The notes: generated by a model not told the origin, from the letters alone. Counted from the first letter of the stretch, positions 1 to 7,204 are shown. The stretch: 20,013 bases of DNA from Methanosarcinales archaeon (GCA_003661015.1 QMVI01000006.1:1-20013), one strand, 5' to 3'. Made by a program: numbers and translations.

Positions 1-11
1 AGAACAGCAAA

Positions 12-83
12 TGCGCCGACCGGGATTCGAACCCGGGTTGAGGGCTTGGAAGGCCCTAGTCATAACCACTAGACCATCGGCGC
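12..83 (-). tRNA. tRNA-Gly (anticodon UCC)
   Basis: Read on the minus strand, this folds into a complete cloverleaf. The 7-bp acceptor stem is GCGCCGA/TCGGCGC. The D arm carries the GG pair in AGTGGTTA. The anticodon stem AGGGC/GCCCT holds the 7-nt loop CTTCCAA, giving anticodon TCC (Gly, codon GGA). The T arm is CCGGG-TTCGAAT-CCCGG. The discriminator is the A complementary to position 12, and no CCA is encoded, as is common in archaea. There is no intron. The gene is divergent from the LarA-like gene. Confidence 0.95.
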
Positions 84-107
84 ACAATACTTTTTTTAGT
101 CCGTAGG

Positions 108-114
108 ATAAAAG
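108..114 (-). promoter_or_regulatory. Possible TATA box for tRNA-Gly
   Basis: Read on the minus strand this is CTTTTAT. Its centre lies about 28 nt upstream of the first tRNA base at 83, which is the usual archaeal TATA-to-start distance. The 38-nt space to the divergent LarA-like gene must hold both promoters. No strong Shine-Dalgarno site precedes the ATG at 122, so that mRNA may be leaderless. Position-based inference only. Confidence 0.4.
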
Positions 115-121
115 ATTTGCG

Positions 122-1312
122 ATGAGTATTTGCAAAGTTGCGTATGGGAGAGGAGAAGTCGAGTTCGAAGTGGATAAGGTCGAGGTCATAGATAGCCCCC
201 ATCCCCCGGATGGCTATGGTGTTGAAATGGCTTTGAAGAGTCCAGTATCCTCTCCCCCTCTTGAACACATTATCAAAGGGAAGAGCGTGGGGGTAATACT
301 TCCAGACATCACACGAGGGCTTTTCTCCCTACCTTCACTCATTGAAAAAGAGCTTGAATGTGCTGATGATGTTGTTTTTGTTTTTGCCCTTGGCCTTCAC
401 AGAAGAATGACGAGCAGGGAAATAAAAAAGATTCTGGGAGATTGGTCTGATTGTGAGTATCTCCAGCATGATGTTGATGATTGTGAGTACATCGGCAAAA
501 CAACCAGAGGAACCCCCCTCCATGTGTTCAGTCCCCTTATGCAGTTTGAGAGGGTGATAGCGATTGGAAGAATAGATTATCATTACTACGCCGGGTACAC
601 AGGTGGATACAAGTCAGTGTTGCCCGGGGTCTCTTCAAAGGAAACCATACTCTCAAATCATTCGCTGATGCTGGAAGAGGGAGCGGTTCCCGGGAACATC
701 GACAGCCCTGTGAGAAAGGACATAGATGAGTGTTCAAGGTTATTCAGGTTGGACTTCATACTAAACCTCATAATGAGTGGGAGCGAGGTGGTAAGTGCTG
801 TGGCTGGGGATGCCATTCTTGCACACAGAAAAGGGTGTGAATACCTCGACAGACATTTTCTTTTGAAGTGTCAAAAGGCAGATGTTGTAATTGTGAGTGC
901 GGGCGGTTATCCAAAGGACATAAACCTATTTCAGGCACATAAGGCAGTTGAAAACATCCAGTCTGTTGTTAAAGAGGGAGGCTCCATAATTTTGGTGGCA
1001 GAATGTTCAGAAGGGCTTGGAAACGAAACTTTTGAGGAATGGGTGAAGATGGGATTGAGTCCTGATGATGTGCTGGAAAGGTTGAAAGGGAGATTCATCA
1101 TGGGTGCCCACAAACTTGCAAGGCTGGCTCTTTTGAGAAAGAAGTTCAACCTTTTCATCGTTTCCTCACTCCCTGATGAACTTGCAAGAGCCTGTTTCTT
1201 CACACCCTTCAGTTCTGTGGAGGAAGCACTCAGAGAGATTGCAGAAACCCGTGGTGTGGGAGAGCGTATTTTGGTTGTCAAACACGGAAACTTTTTACTA
1301 AAAGGCAGATGA
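122..1312 (+). CDS. LarA-like nickel-pincer-dependent racemase/epimerase (DUF2088 family)
   Basis: A 396-aa protein of the lactate racemase LarA family, which uses a covalently attached nickel-pincer nucleotide cofactor for racemisation or epimerisation of 2-hydroxyacids. The N-terminal motif PDITRG (61-66) and the LHRRMT motif (His93) match the family. His154, Lys164 (in GGYKSVLPG) and His180 (SNH) have exactly the spacing of the known cofactor- and nickel-binding His174, Lys184 and His200 of Lactobacillus plantarum LarA. No signal peptide or membrane segment is visible, so it is probably cytosolic. It ends in TGA and is followed by an AT-rich gap. No larB, larC or larE cofactor genes are in the window. 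Most archaeal members have unknown substrates, so lactate is not assumed. Family assignment is confident; substrate is open. Confidence 0.85.
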   Translation: MSICKVAYGRGEVEFEVDKVEVIDSPHPPDGYGVEMALKSPVSSPPLEHIIKGKSVGVILPDITRGLFSLPSLIEKELECADDVVFVFALGLHRRMTSREIKKILGDWSDCEYLQHDVDDCEYIGKTTRGTPLHVFSPLMQFERVIAIGRIDYHYYAGYTGGYKSVLPGVSSKETILSNHSLMLEEGAVPGNIDSPVRKDIDECSRLFRLDFILNLIMSGSEVVSAVAGDAILAHRKGCEYLDRHFLLKCQKADVVIVSAGGYPKDINLFQAHKAVENIQSVVKEGGSIILVAECSEGLGNETFEEWVKMGLSPDDVLERLKGRFIMGAHKLARLALLRKKFNLFIVSSLPDELARACFFTPFSSVEEALREIAETRGVGERILVVKHGNFLLKGR

Positions 1313-1350
1313 GATGAATCGAGATAACTTCGAGATAAGTTCTTTGATAG

Positions 1351-1376
1351 AAGATTTTATTTATTTTTTATTTATT
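1351..1376 (+). promoter_or_regulatory. AT-rich tract: possible srp54 promoter and LarA-gene terminator
   Basis: The 75-nt gap between the LarA-like gene and srp54 contains an almost pure A/T stretch with repeated TTTATT units. Its left part lies about 30 nt upstream of the srp54 start, as expected for an archaeal TATA element driving a leaderless or short-leader transcript. The runs of T on the coding strand could equally serve as a U-rich archaeal terminator for the upstream gene. No hairpin is evident. Either role is inference from composition and position. Confidence 0.4.
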
Positions 1377-1387
1377 AGAGAAGAGAT

Positions 1388-2695
1388 ATGATGCTCGAGA
1401 AACTCAGTGATGGATTACAGAGCGCCGTCAGCAGAATCATCGGTGCAAAAAGAATAGATGAGACTCTGGTAAATGATGTTATCAGAGATATTCAGAGGGC
1501 TCTTTTGGGTGCAGATGTCAGTGTAAAACTCGTTTTTGAACTCTCCAACAGAATAAAGAAGAGGGCTTTCGAAGAAAAGCCACCGCCCGGCACAACACCA
1601 AAGTCTCATGTGCTCAGAATTGTGTATGAGGAATTGGTCGGAATTGTTGGAAATGGACTGAACATCGAACTAAAACCCTAGACACTCATGCTTGTGGGAC
1701 TTCAGGGAAGTGGAAAGACAACCACAACCGCCAAGCTCGCACGCTATTTCCAGAAGAAAGGACTGAAACCGTTTGTGATATGTGCTGACACATACAGACC
1801 CGCTGCCTATGAGCAACTCTCAACCCTGTGTGAGAAGATTGGCGTTTCGTTTTATGGTGAGAAGGGAGAAAAGGATGCGGTGGGCATCGTCAGGAGAGGT
1901 CTGAAAGAGGGAAGGAAGTACGACATCAAAATCATTGACACCACTGGAAGGCATGCTCTTGAACACGAACTGATAGAGGAGATGAAGAAAATCCATGAGA
2001 TTGCACAGCCCGAACATACGATTCTTGTGCTTGATGCTGCAATAGGACAGGGAGCATCTGAACAGGCGAGAGCATTTGATGAGGCAGTTGGTGTGTCTGG
2101 CATCATAATAACAAAGCTTGATGGAACCGCAAAGGGTGGTGGAGCTTTGTCTGCTGTTTCGGAAATAGGCTCTCCAATCGCATTCATAGGAGCGGGCGAG
2201 ACCTTAGATGATTTAGAACCCTTTGACCCGAACAGGTTTATTTCAAGGCTTCTGGGGATGGGAGACATACAGACACTTCTTGAAAGAGCGAAGGAGATAA
2301 AGGAAATAGAGCCAAAAAAGATGCTGTCAGGACAGTTCACACTCAAAGACTTTTATGAGCAGTTGGAGGCAATGGAGAAGCTGGGCCCTCTGAAGCAGAT
2401 AATTCAGATGCTTCCTCTTGGGGGCATGGGAATCAAGCTTTCAGACGAAGAGTATGAGATGACAAAGGAGAAAATTGACAGATTTAAGGTCATAATGAAG
2501 TCAATGACCAAAAAAGAGCTTGAGAATCCCAGAATAATTGATTCTTCAAGAGTTCTCAGGATTGCACGAGGCTCTGGTACGAGTGTGGAAGAGGTAAGGA
2601 ATCTGTTGAAGTACTACAAGATGATGCAGAAGGCTATGAAGGGTATGGGCGACAGAGGAAAGATGGCAAGACTGATGAAGAGGTTTGGCGTATGA
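1388..2695 (+). CDS. srp54: Signal recognition particle 54 kDa protein, with one in-frame TAG (residue 98)
   Basis: SRP54 is the SRP GTPase that binds 7S RNA and signal peptides and targets nascent chains to the membrane. Read through TAG it is 435 aa, the normal archaeal length. The N domain spans about 1-95. The G domain has the P-loop GLQGSGKTTT (104-113), DTTGR and TKLDG. The C-terminal M domain is methionine-rich (MLPLGGMG, MMQKAMKGMG). The TAG at 1679-1681 is in the same frame on both sides and falls in the N/G linker (LKP-X-TLMLVGLQ), where homologues have an ordinary residue. There is no other lesion. Annotated by the standard code it would appear as two pieces, 1388-1681 and 1688-2695. 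It is most likely a full-length protein with pyrrolysine, or another amino acid, at 98. Its TGA stop overlaps the next start (ATGA), so it is probably co-transcribed with the Cys-rich gene and tmk. ATG 1391 is an alternative start. Confidence 0.93.
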
Positions 2696-2997
2696 GCGGT
2701 GGTAAGGAATGCAAGCACTATCCCTGTCATTTTCCAGGTCAGGGATGCAAGTACTGTTTCTGTCCCTTTTATCCCTGTCATGATTATGAACTTGGGTTTT
2801 GGGTGATTGGGAGAAGGGGTCGAGTACTGTGGAGCTGTATAGACTGTCATCTGCTTCACATACCTGAGGTTGAGGATTTGTATTCTCAGAACCCGAAACT
2901 AACACTCGAAGAGCTGAAGGCTTTTGCTATCCGCAAAGGTTTTGTTTATGTGGGAAAGAAGAGCACCCGCCACATCAAGAGAATTGTCATGATATGA
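2692..2997 (+). CDS. Small Cys-rich protein (cysteine-rich small domain, PF04071-like)
   Basis: A 101-aa protein whose first half carries eight cysteines (7, 12, 19, 22, 24, 29, 49, 52) in the pattern KECKHYPCH...CKYCFCPFYPC...WSCIDCHLLH. This fits the cysteine-rich small domain found alone or fused to cobinamide-salvage proteins in archaea and some bacteria, and it probably binds zinc or an Fe-S cluster. The rest is a short basic helical tail, and no membrane segment is visible. The start overlaps the srp54 stop by 4 nt (ATGA), and tmk begins 14 nt after its TGA stop, so it sits inside a housekeeping operon. No function is demonstrated for the stand-alone form. The repeated YPCH is part of the domain pattern and not a separate repeat. 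Confidence 0.8.
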   Translation: MSGGKECKHYPCHFPGQGCKYCFCPFYPCHDYELGFWVIGRRGRVLWSCIDCHLLHIPEVEDLYSQNPKLTLEELKAFAIRKGFVYVGKKSTRHIKRIVMI

Positions 2998-3011
2998 TTT
3001 TGGAGGGGGCT

Positions 3012-3605
3012 ATGTTAATCGTATTCGAGGGCATAGATGGGGCTGGGAAGAGTACGCAGGCAAAGATGTTGAAGGAATCTCTTGAAAGATAGGGTTTGGA
3101 GGTTGCTCTGTTCAGAGAGCCAACCGATGGAAGGTGGGGCAGAAAGATAAGAGAAATTGCTAGGACTGGCAGAATCCTGTCTCCGCTCAAAGAACATGAG
3201 TTGTTCTTGCTTGACAGGTAGGAAGATGTTTTTATGAACATATTGCCCGCATTGGAAAATGGGAAAATCGTGATAATGGACAGATACTATCCTTCGAACA
3301 TGGCTTATCAGGGGGCTTTGGGGGTTGACATCGATTGGATTTAGAGTGAAAATGAAAAATTTGCACCAAAACCGGATTTGGTAGTAATCGTGGATGTTCC
3401 GGTTGAGATAGCCCTCTCAAGAATACCAGAAAAAGACCATTTTGAGAGCAAGAAATATCTGGAAAAAGTGAGAGAACTGTTCATAGAGATGTCATCGAGA
3501 GAGGGATTTGTTCGTGTGGACGGTACCCTAACCAAAGAGCAGACTCACAGACAGGTGGAGGAAAGGGTGCATTCTCTTCTCGATAACAGCCCTCTTCTCG
3601 ATTAA
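3012..3605 (+). CDS. tmk: Thymidylate kinase (dTMP kinase) with three in-frame TAG codons
   Basis: Phosphorylates dTMP to dTDP for DNA synthesis. Read through TAG the frame gives 197 aa, the usual length. It has the P-loop FEGIDGAGKST (5-15), FREPTDG (the family REPT motif), an LLDR helix, MDRYYPS (DRY at 90-92), KPDLVVIVDVP and a C-terminal helix. TAG codons lie at 3090-3092 (residue 27), 3219-3221 (70) and 3342-3344 (111). Each falls between family-conserved blocks, with the frame intact throughout. There is no frameshift, TGA or TAA before the real TAA stop. A GGAGG site at 3002-3006 supports ATG 3012; ATG 2994 is also in frame. Under the standard code only a 75-aa remnant from a TTG at 3378 would be called, so the gene would be missed. 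It lies downstream of srp54 and the Cys-rich gene, and its stop overlaps the convergent gap stop. A pseudogene is the alternative but is unlikely. Confidence 0.9.
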
Positions 3606-4624
3606 ATAAGTTTCCCAATTCCCATACTCTCGTTTGTCTTTTTCATCGATGCCTCTTTATCAGACAGTTCGAACATGGCTCTTATGGCATCCACATTTTC
3701 TGGTATCACGATTGCTTCTTGATGCACAGCCATGAACAAATACAGCTCTCCATCTTCAATCGTTATCGAGTCAGACCAGACTATGTTCTCCCATATGTCG
3801 TATCTTGGTCTTCCCGAATCTCTTGCAAACTCAACAAGCTCTGCTGTTGATTTCAGGTCTGAGGTGGCAAGGAATATGCGTGGTTCCTTCGAAAGCATAT
3901 CCCGAACATCCTCAGAGGTTGGAGGAGATGACAACTCAACGTTCAGAGTATGCATGTGCATCAGAGTTGTTGACAGCTTTGCAGCGAGTGTTGTTATGTT
4001 GATGTGTGGAAGAACTGTTTTCACATCTGGGCCATGGTGGGAAGGCAGTGTTATCGGATTCGGTATAATCGCATTTATGGGACCAGATTTTGAATCCCCT
4101 GGGTCAGCTCCCCTCCTCATCAACACCGCCCTTACTTTCTTCACACCGTACTCTCTATCCAGAAGATACAGAAGTCTGCACAATGCGGTTGTGTTGCACG
4201 ACACAACCCTCACAAATCTCCTTCCAAGTGCACCATCATAGTTTGAAAGAGCGTTGAACGAGAAGCCCGCAACATCGTGTTTCTCACCACCCTGCCATAT
4301 TGCCTTGCATCCACTTCTCTCGTACAGTTCTTTGTACTGGGCGCCAATCCCCCCTGGTGTTGCATCCACCACCACATCTGCCTCTCTGCACATGTCCTCA
4401 ATCGTTCCCGCCACTTCAAGTTCAGCTTCTTCGAATGTTTGTATTCTATCTTCTGGAACATACAGTGGAAAACCCCTTTTCGACGCAAGTTTTGCCTCAA
4501 AATTCGGTCTGGTCTTTGAGACACCAATTATTTCCATATCATCCTGTAAAGAAACCGCATCTGCAACCCTTTTACCTATCGTCCCATATCCATTTATGGC
4601 AACCTTTACTTTATCCATATCCAT
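3602..4624 (-). CDS. gap: Archaeal (type II) glyceraldehyde-3-phosphate dehydrogenase, phosphorylating
   Basis: Converts glyceraldehyde-3-phosphate, NAD(P)+ and Pi to 1,3-bisphosphoglycerate, acting mainly in gluconeogenesis in methanogen-like archaea. From the chosen start it is 340 aa, the normal length for the archaeal class. The Rossmann motif INGYGTIGKR is at the N terminus, and the catalytic Cys143 lies in SCNTT. The start at 4624 is preferred because GGTGA (4630-4634) sits 5 nt before it. An in-frame ATG at 4642 has no such site, and one at 4618 is too far away. It is the last gene of the guaAB-cooT-gap string, 18 nt after cooT. The TAA stop overlaps the tmk TAA in the palindrome TTAA, so the two transcripts converge with no space for separate terminators. 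Confidence 0.95.
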   Translation of the reverse strand: MDMDKVKVAINGYGTIGKRVADAVSLQDDMEIIGVSKTRPNFEAKLASKRGFPLYVPEDRIQTFEEAELEVAGTIEDMCREADVVVDATPGGIGAQYKELYERSGCKAIWQGGEKHDVAGFSFNALSNYDGALGRRFVRVVSCNTTALCRLLYLLDREYGVKKVRAVLMRRGADPGDSKSGPINAIIPNPITLPSHHGPDVKTVLPHINITTLAAKLSTTLMHMHTLNVELSSPPTSEDVRDMLSKEPRIFLATSDLKSTAELVEFARDSGRPRYDIWENIVWSDSITIEDGELYLFMAVHQEAIVIPENVDAIRAMFELSDKEASMKKTNESMGIGKLI

Positions 4625-4642
4625 ATTTTCACCCCAGTCCAA

Positions 4643-4819
4643 TCACATACTTCCTATCACACACTTTTCATTTGTTATGTCCACCTCGGCAATTGTCCCT
4701 TCAGCTATATATTTTGTTCCGAGAACATCGTACATCTCTATCTTTCCATTCTTCGCAGTTATTTTAACAACTCCTTCTGCTATCTTTTTTCCTTCCTTAT
4801 ACACATCCAATTCACACAT
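4643..4819 (-). CDS. CooT-family nickel-binding protein
   Basis: A 58-aa protein beginning MCELDVY with YDVLG in the middle and a hydrophobic acidic end. This is the pattern of the small CooT family, in which the conserved Cys2 binds nickel; in Rhodospirillum CooT serves carbon monoxide dehydrogenase maturation. The short start is chosen because AGGTGA sits just upstream of ATG 4819 and the family starts with MCEL. The longer frame to 4939 lies inside guaAB coding sequence. It is 13 nt after the guaAB stop and 18 nt before the gap start, so it is co-transcribed. Archaeal homologues are common in organisms with CODH/acetyl-CoA synthase, but their exact role is unproven. It ends in TGA. Confidence 0.85.
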   Translation of the reverse strand: MCELDVYKEGKKIAEGVVKITAKNGKIEMYDVLGTKYIAEGTIAEVDITNEKCVIGSM

Positions 4820-4832
4820 ACTTGCTCTCACC

Positions 4833-5735
4833 TCACTCAAACTCGATGGTTGCCGGAGGCTTTGGTGTGAGGTCATACACAACACGCGTAACCTCTGGAA
4901 TTTCGCTTGTAAGTCTGGATTGTATTTTGAATAGGACATCGTATGGAAGCTCCATCGCCTTTGCTGTCATTCCATCTCTTGATTCGACTGCCCTAATCGC
5001 AACAATCCATCCGTACACTCTCACATCTCCCTTTACACCAGTCCCCTTTCCCAGAAGTGCAGCGTATGTCTGCCATGGTTGGTATTTGAGAATCTCCTCT
5101 TCCACAATCTTGGTAGCCTTTCTGACAACCTCCACCTTCTCTTTTGTAACCTCACCCAGTATCCTCACAGCAAGTCCGGGTCCAGGGAACGGCATCCTCT
5201 CAGATATTTCCTCTGGGAGTCCGATAGCTCTTGCCACCTCCCTGACCTCGTCTTTGTAAAGCTCTCTCAGTGGCTCTATGATCTTTTTAAACTCATATAC
5301 ATCTGGCAGTCCTCGGACGTTGTGATGTGATTTTATCCCTCCGATCGACTCTATGAAGTCAGGATAAATCGTCCCTTGAATCAGGTATTCCACTTTCTCC
5401 TTCCGTGCAACATCTTCCAGTATTCTGATGTACGTCTCCCCGAACACCATTCTCTTCTCCTCAGGGTCTTCTACCCCCTTTAGTGAGGAGAGGAACTTCT
5501 CTTCAGCTTCTATGACAATCACATCTGGAAATAGCTGTTTTATTCTCTCGGTCTCTCCTTCTCTCATGAGTCCTGTATCGAGATAAACCGGAACGAGCAA
5601 ATCACCAATCGCTTTTTTTGCGAGAACATAACAAACCGAGCTATCCACTCCACCTGACAAAGCAAGTAATGCCTTTCCATCTATCTGTTTGAGCTCTTTA
5701 ATCGATTTTTCGATAAACTTATCTACGTTTACCAT
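4833..5735 (-). CDS. guaAB: GMP synthase (glutamine-hydrolysing), ATP-pyrophosphatase subunit B
   Basis: Adenylates XMP and aminates it to GMP using ammonia from a separate glutaminase subunit. Archaea commonly split GMP synthase into subunits A and B, and this is B (300 aa, normal size). The PP-loop SGGVDSS is at 27-33, followed by PVYLDTGLMREGE. The C-terminal GMP synthase dimerisation part includes PFPGPGLAVRILGEV and ends PPATIEFE. Subunit A is not in the window. It is the first gene of the minus-strand operon with cooT and gap. A palindromic TATA-like element centred near 5762 lies about 27 nt from the ATG, so the mRNA may be leaderless. The GAGG farther upstream would then lie outside the transcript. 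It ends in TGA. Confidence 0.96.
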   Translation of the reverse strand: MVNVDKFIEKSIKELKQIDGKALLALSGGVDSSVCYVLAKKAIGDLLVPVYLDTGLMREGETERIKQLFPDVIVIEAEEKFLSSLKGVEDPEEKRMVFGETYIRILEDVARKEKVEYLIQGTIYPDFIESIGGIKSHHNVRGLPDVYEFKKIIEPLRELYKDEVREVARAIGLPEEISERMPFPGPGLAVRILGEVTKEKVEVVRKATKIVEEEILKYQPWQTYAALLGKGTGVKGDVRVYGWIVAIRAVESRDGMTAKAMELPYDVLFKIQSRLTSEIPEVTRVVYDLTPKPPATIEFE

Positions 5736-5756
5736 TGGGATTAATTATCAACCTCT

Positions 5757-5768
5757 CATTATATAATG
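5757..5768. promoter_or_regulatory. Symmetric TATA-like palindrome between divergent operons
   Basis: CATTATATAATG is a perfect 12-bp palindrome in the 77-nt space between guaAB (minus) and the FAD dehydrogenase gene (plus). Its centre is about 27 nt from the guaAB start, which suits a leaderless transcript. It is about 50 nt from the plus-strand start at 5813, which leaves a leader of about 25 nt holding the GGTGAT ribosome site (5801-5806). One element could therefore act as TATA box in both directions. This is inferred from sequence and spacing only. Confidence 0.5.
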
Positions 5769-5812
5769 CTGATGCAAAGAGTTAAAAATGGCAGGAAGTT
5801 GGTGATGATAGG

Positions 5813-7204
5813 ATGGATGTGATAGTGGTAGGGGCAGGTCCTGCTGGACTGTGCGCAGCTTGGAAGCTCTCGAGTCATGGATGTAAAGTGCTGGTCGTGG
5901 ACATGGGAAAGGATGTGATAGAGAGAAAATGTAAGATGAGTGAGACACCTGGGAGAATATGCTGTCATTGCAGTCCCTGTGATGTGATGTGCGGGGTTGG
6001 GGGGGCAGGCACCTTCTCAGATGGGACACTCAATCTCAGGCCAGATATAGGTGGTAATCTTTCAGATTTTGTTCCCAATTCAGAAGCATGGAAACTCGTT
6101 GAAGAGGTCGATAGGATTTTCGTGATGTGTGGGGCTCCACCCAAGATAGAACTCTCTGAAGAAGAGGTTGAGGTAATCGAAAGGAGGGCAGCATCTGTCG
6201 GTGCAAAGTTTCTACCAACTCCCCAGAGACATATCGGTTCTGATAATACACCAGAGGTAATATTGAATCTGAAGAAGAGGCTGGAAGAAAAAGGAGTCGA
6301 ATTTTTGCTGGAAACAGAGGTGAAGGACATACTAGTGGAGGATGGCGTTTGCAAGGGGGTTGTGCTTGCGGATGGCAGGAAATTGCACGCAGAGTATGTC
6401 ATACTTGCACCTGGCAGGATTGGAGTCTCTTGGGTTGAGGAGCTTGTCGAGAGACACAACATAAAGGCACATCATGGCCCGATAGATGTTGGCATAAGGG
6501 TTGAAGTACCTGCAATAGTGATGGACCCGGTCACAAAGATAAACCGTGATCCGAAGTTCCACATAAGAACCAAAAAATACGATGACTTTGTGAGGACATT
6601 CTGTACAAATGAGAGAGGCTTTGTTGTGAAGGAGGAGTATGAGGGATTTGTGGCAACAAATGGACACTCGTACAAGGAGAGGAAAAGTGAAAACACAAAT
6701 TTCGCATTCCTCGTAAGAATCAAACTGACTGAACCTCTTGAAAACACCACAAAGTACGGAAAATCCATAGCAAAGCTTGCCACAACGATTGGTGGTGGAA
6801 AACCAGTCCTTCAAAGGATGGGAGACCTGAGGAAGGGAAGGCGCTCAACATGGAAGAGACTCGAAATGAACCCAGTCTCGCCCACCCTGAAAGATGTGAC
6901 TCCCGGTGACATATCCATGGCTCTTCCCCACAGAATCGTTATGGACATCATAGAAGGATTGGAGAAACTGAACGAGATAATACCGGGCGTCGCATCGGAT
7001 TCGGTACTGCTTTATGCTCCTGAGATAAAGTTCTATGCAAGAGTATTTGAGGTTGATTCCAACATGGAGACAAATATAAAGAACCTCTTTGCTGCTGGTG
7101 ATGGAGCAGGGCTCTCACGAGATATCGTGAATGCATCTGCGACTGGGATACTTGCAGCAAGAGGAATCCTTAGGAGGCTTGGAAAGTATGGAGGTATGGA
7201 TTAA
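5813..7204 (+). CDS. NAD(P)/FAD-dependent dehydrogenase (COG2509-like)
   Basis: A 463-aa flavoprotein. The N terminus is a dinucleotide-binding Rossmann fold, VVGAGPAGLCAAW. A Cys-rich stretch follows at about 44-64 (KCKMSETPGRICCHC, then SPCDVMC), and then GVGGAGTFSDGTLNL. The GGAG-FSDG signature with nearby cysteines matches the FAD-dependent dehydrogenase family that includes archaeal and bacterial proteins of unknown substrate. The C-terminal LFAAGDGAGLSRDIVNASATG is the FAD-binding end of this fold. The cysteines could bind a metal or Fe-S cluster. The start is supported by GGTGAT 7-12 nt upstream. It is the first gene of the long plus-strand string. Its TAA stop lies 17 nt inside the DHQ synthase II gene, so the two are probably translationally coupled. 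Physiological role unknown. Confidence 0.82.
   Translation: MDVIVVGAGPAGLCAAWKLSSHGCKVLVVDMGKDVIERKCKMSETPGRICCHCSPCDVMCGVGGAGTFSDGTLNLRPDIGGNLSDFVPNSEAWKLVEEVDRIFVMCGAPPKIELSEEEVEVIERRAASVGAKFLPTPQRHIGSDNTPEVILNLKKRLEEKGVEFLLETEVKDILVEDGVCKGVVLADGRKLHAEYVILAPGRIGVSWVEELVERHNIKAHHGPIDVGIRVEVPAIVMDPVTKINRDPKFHIRTKKYDDFVRTFCTNERGFVVKEEYEGFVATNGHSYKERKSENTNFAFLVRIKLTEPLENTTKYGKSIAKLATTIGGGKPVLQRMGDLRKGRRSTWKRLEMNPVSPTLKDVTPGDISMALPHRIVMDIIEGLEKLNEIIPGVASDSVLLYAPEIKFYARVFEVDSNMETNIKNLFAAGDGAGLSRDIVNASATGILAARGILRRLGKYGGMD

Noticed and set aside
104..106. In-frame TAG upstream of the LarA-like start as another sense TAG extending the gene
   Set aside because: The frame leads straight back into the tRNA gene with no family-like sequence, and the ATG at 122 gives a protein of normal extent.
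1388..1681. A separate 97-aa gene ending at TAG, with 1688-2695 as a second gene
   Set aside because: The two parts are the N domain and the GM domains of one SRP54 in the same frame with only two codons between TAG and ATG. A split SRP54 is not a known arrangement, and tmk nearby shows the same TAG pattern.
2719..2781. Direct repeat TATCCCTGTCAT (2719-2730 and 2770-2781)
   Set aside because: Both copies encode YPCH within the cysteine-rich domain, where this pattern recurs as part of the fold. It is not a mobile or regulatory repeat.
3093..3130. A PYLIS-like hairpin required to decode TAG in tmk or srp54
   Set aside because: I see no convincing stem-loop directly after the TAGs and no shared sequence among the four sites. 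General reassignment needs no such element.
3012..3605. tmk as a decayed pseudogene
   Set aside because: All three interruptions are TAG, with no frameshift, deletion, TGA or TAA. All catalytic motifs are intact and there is a good ribosome site before the start.
3378..3605. A 75-aa gene starting at TTG
   Set aside because: It is the C-terminal part of Tmk after the third TAG. It starts in the middle of a conserved beta strand and has no ribosome site.
4254..4934. A 226-codon open frame on the plus strand opposite gap, cooT and guaAB
   Set aside because: It is antisense to three well-recognised genes, and its low-complexity Ser/Pro/Thr-rich translation is typical of a shadow frame.
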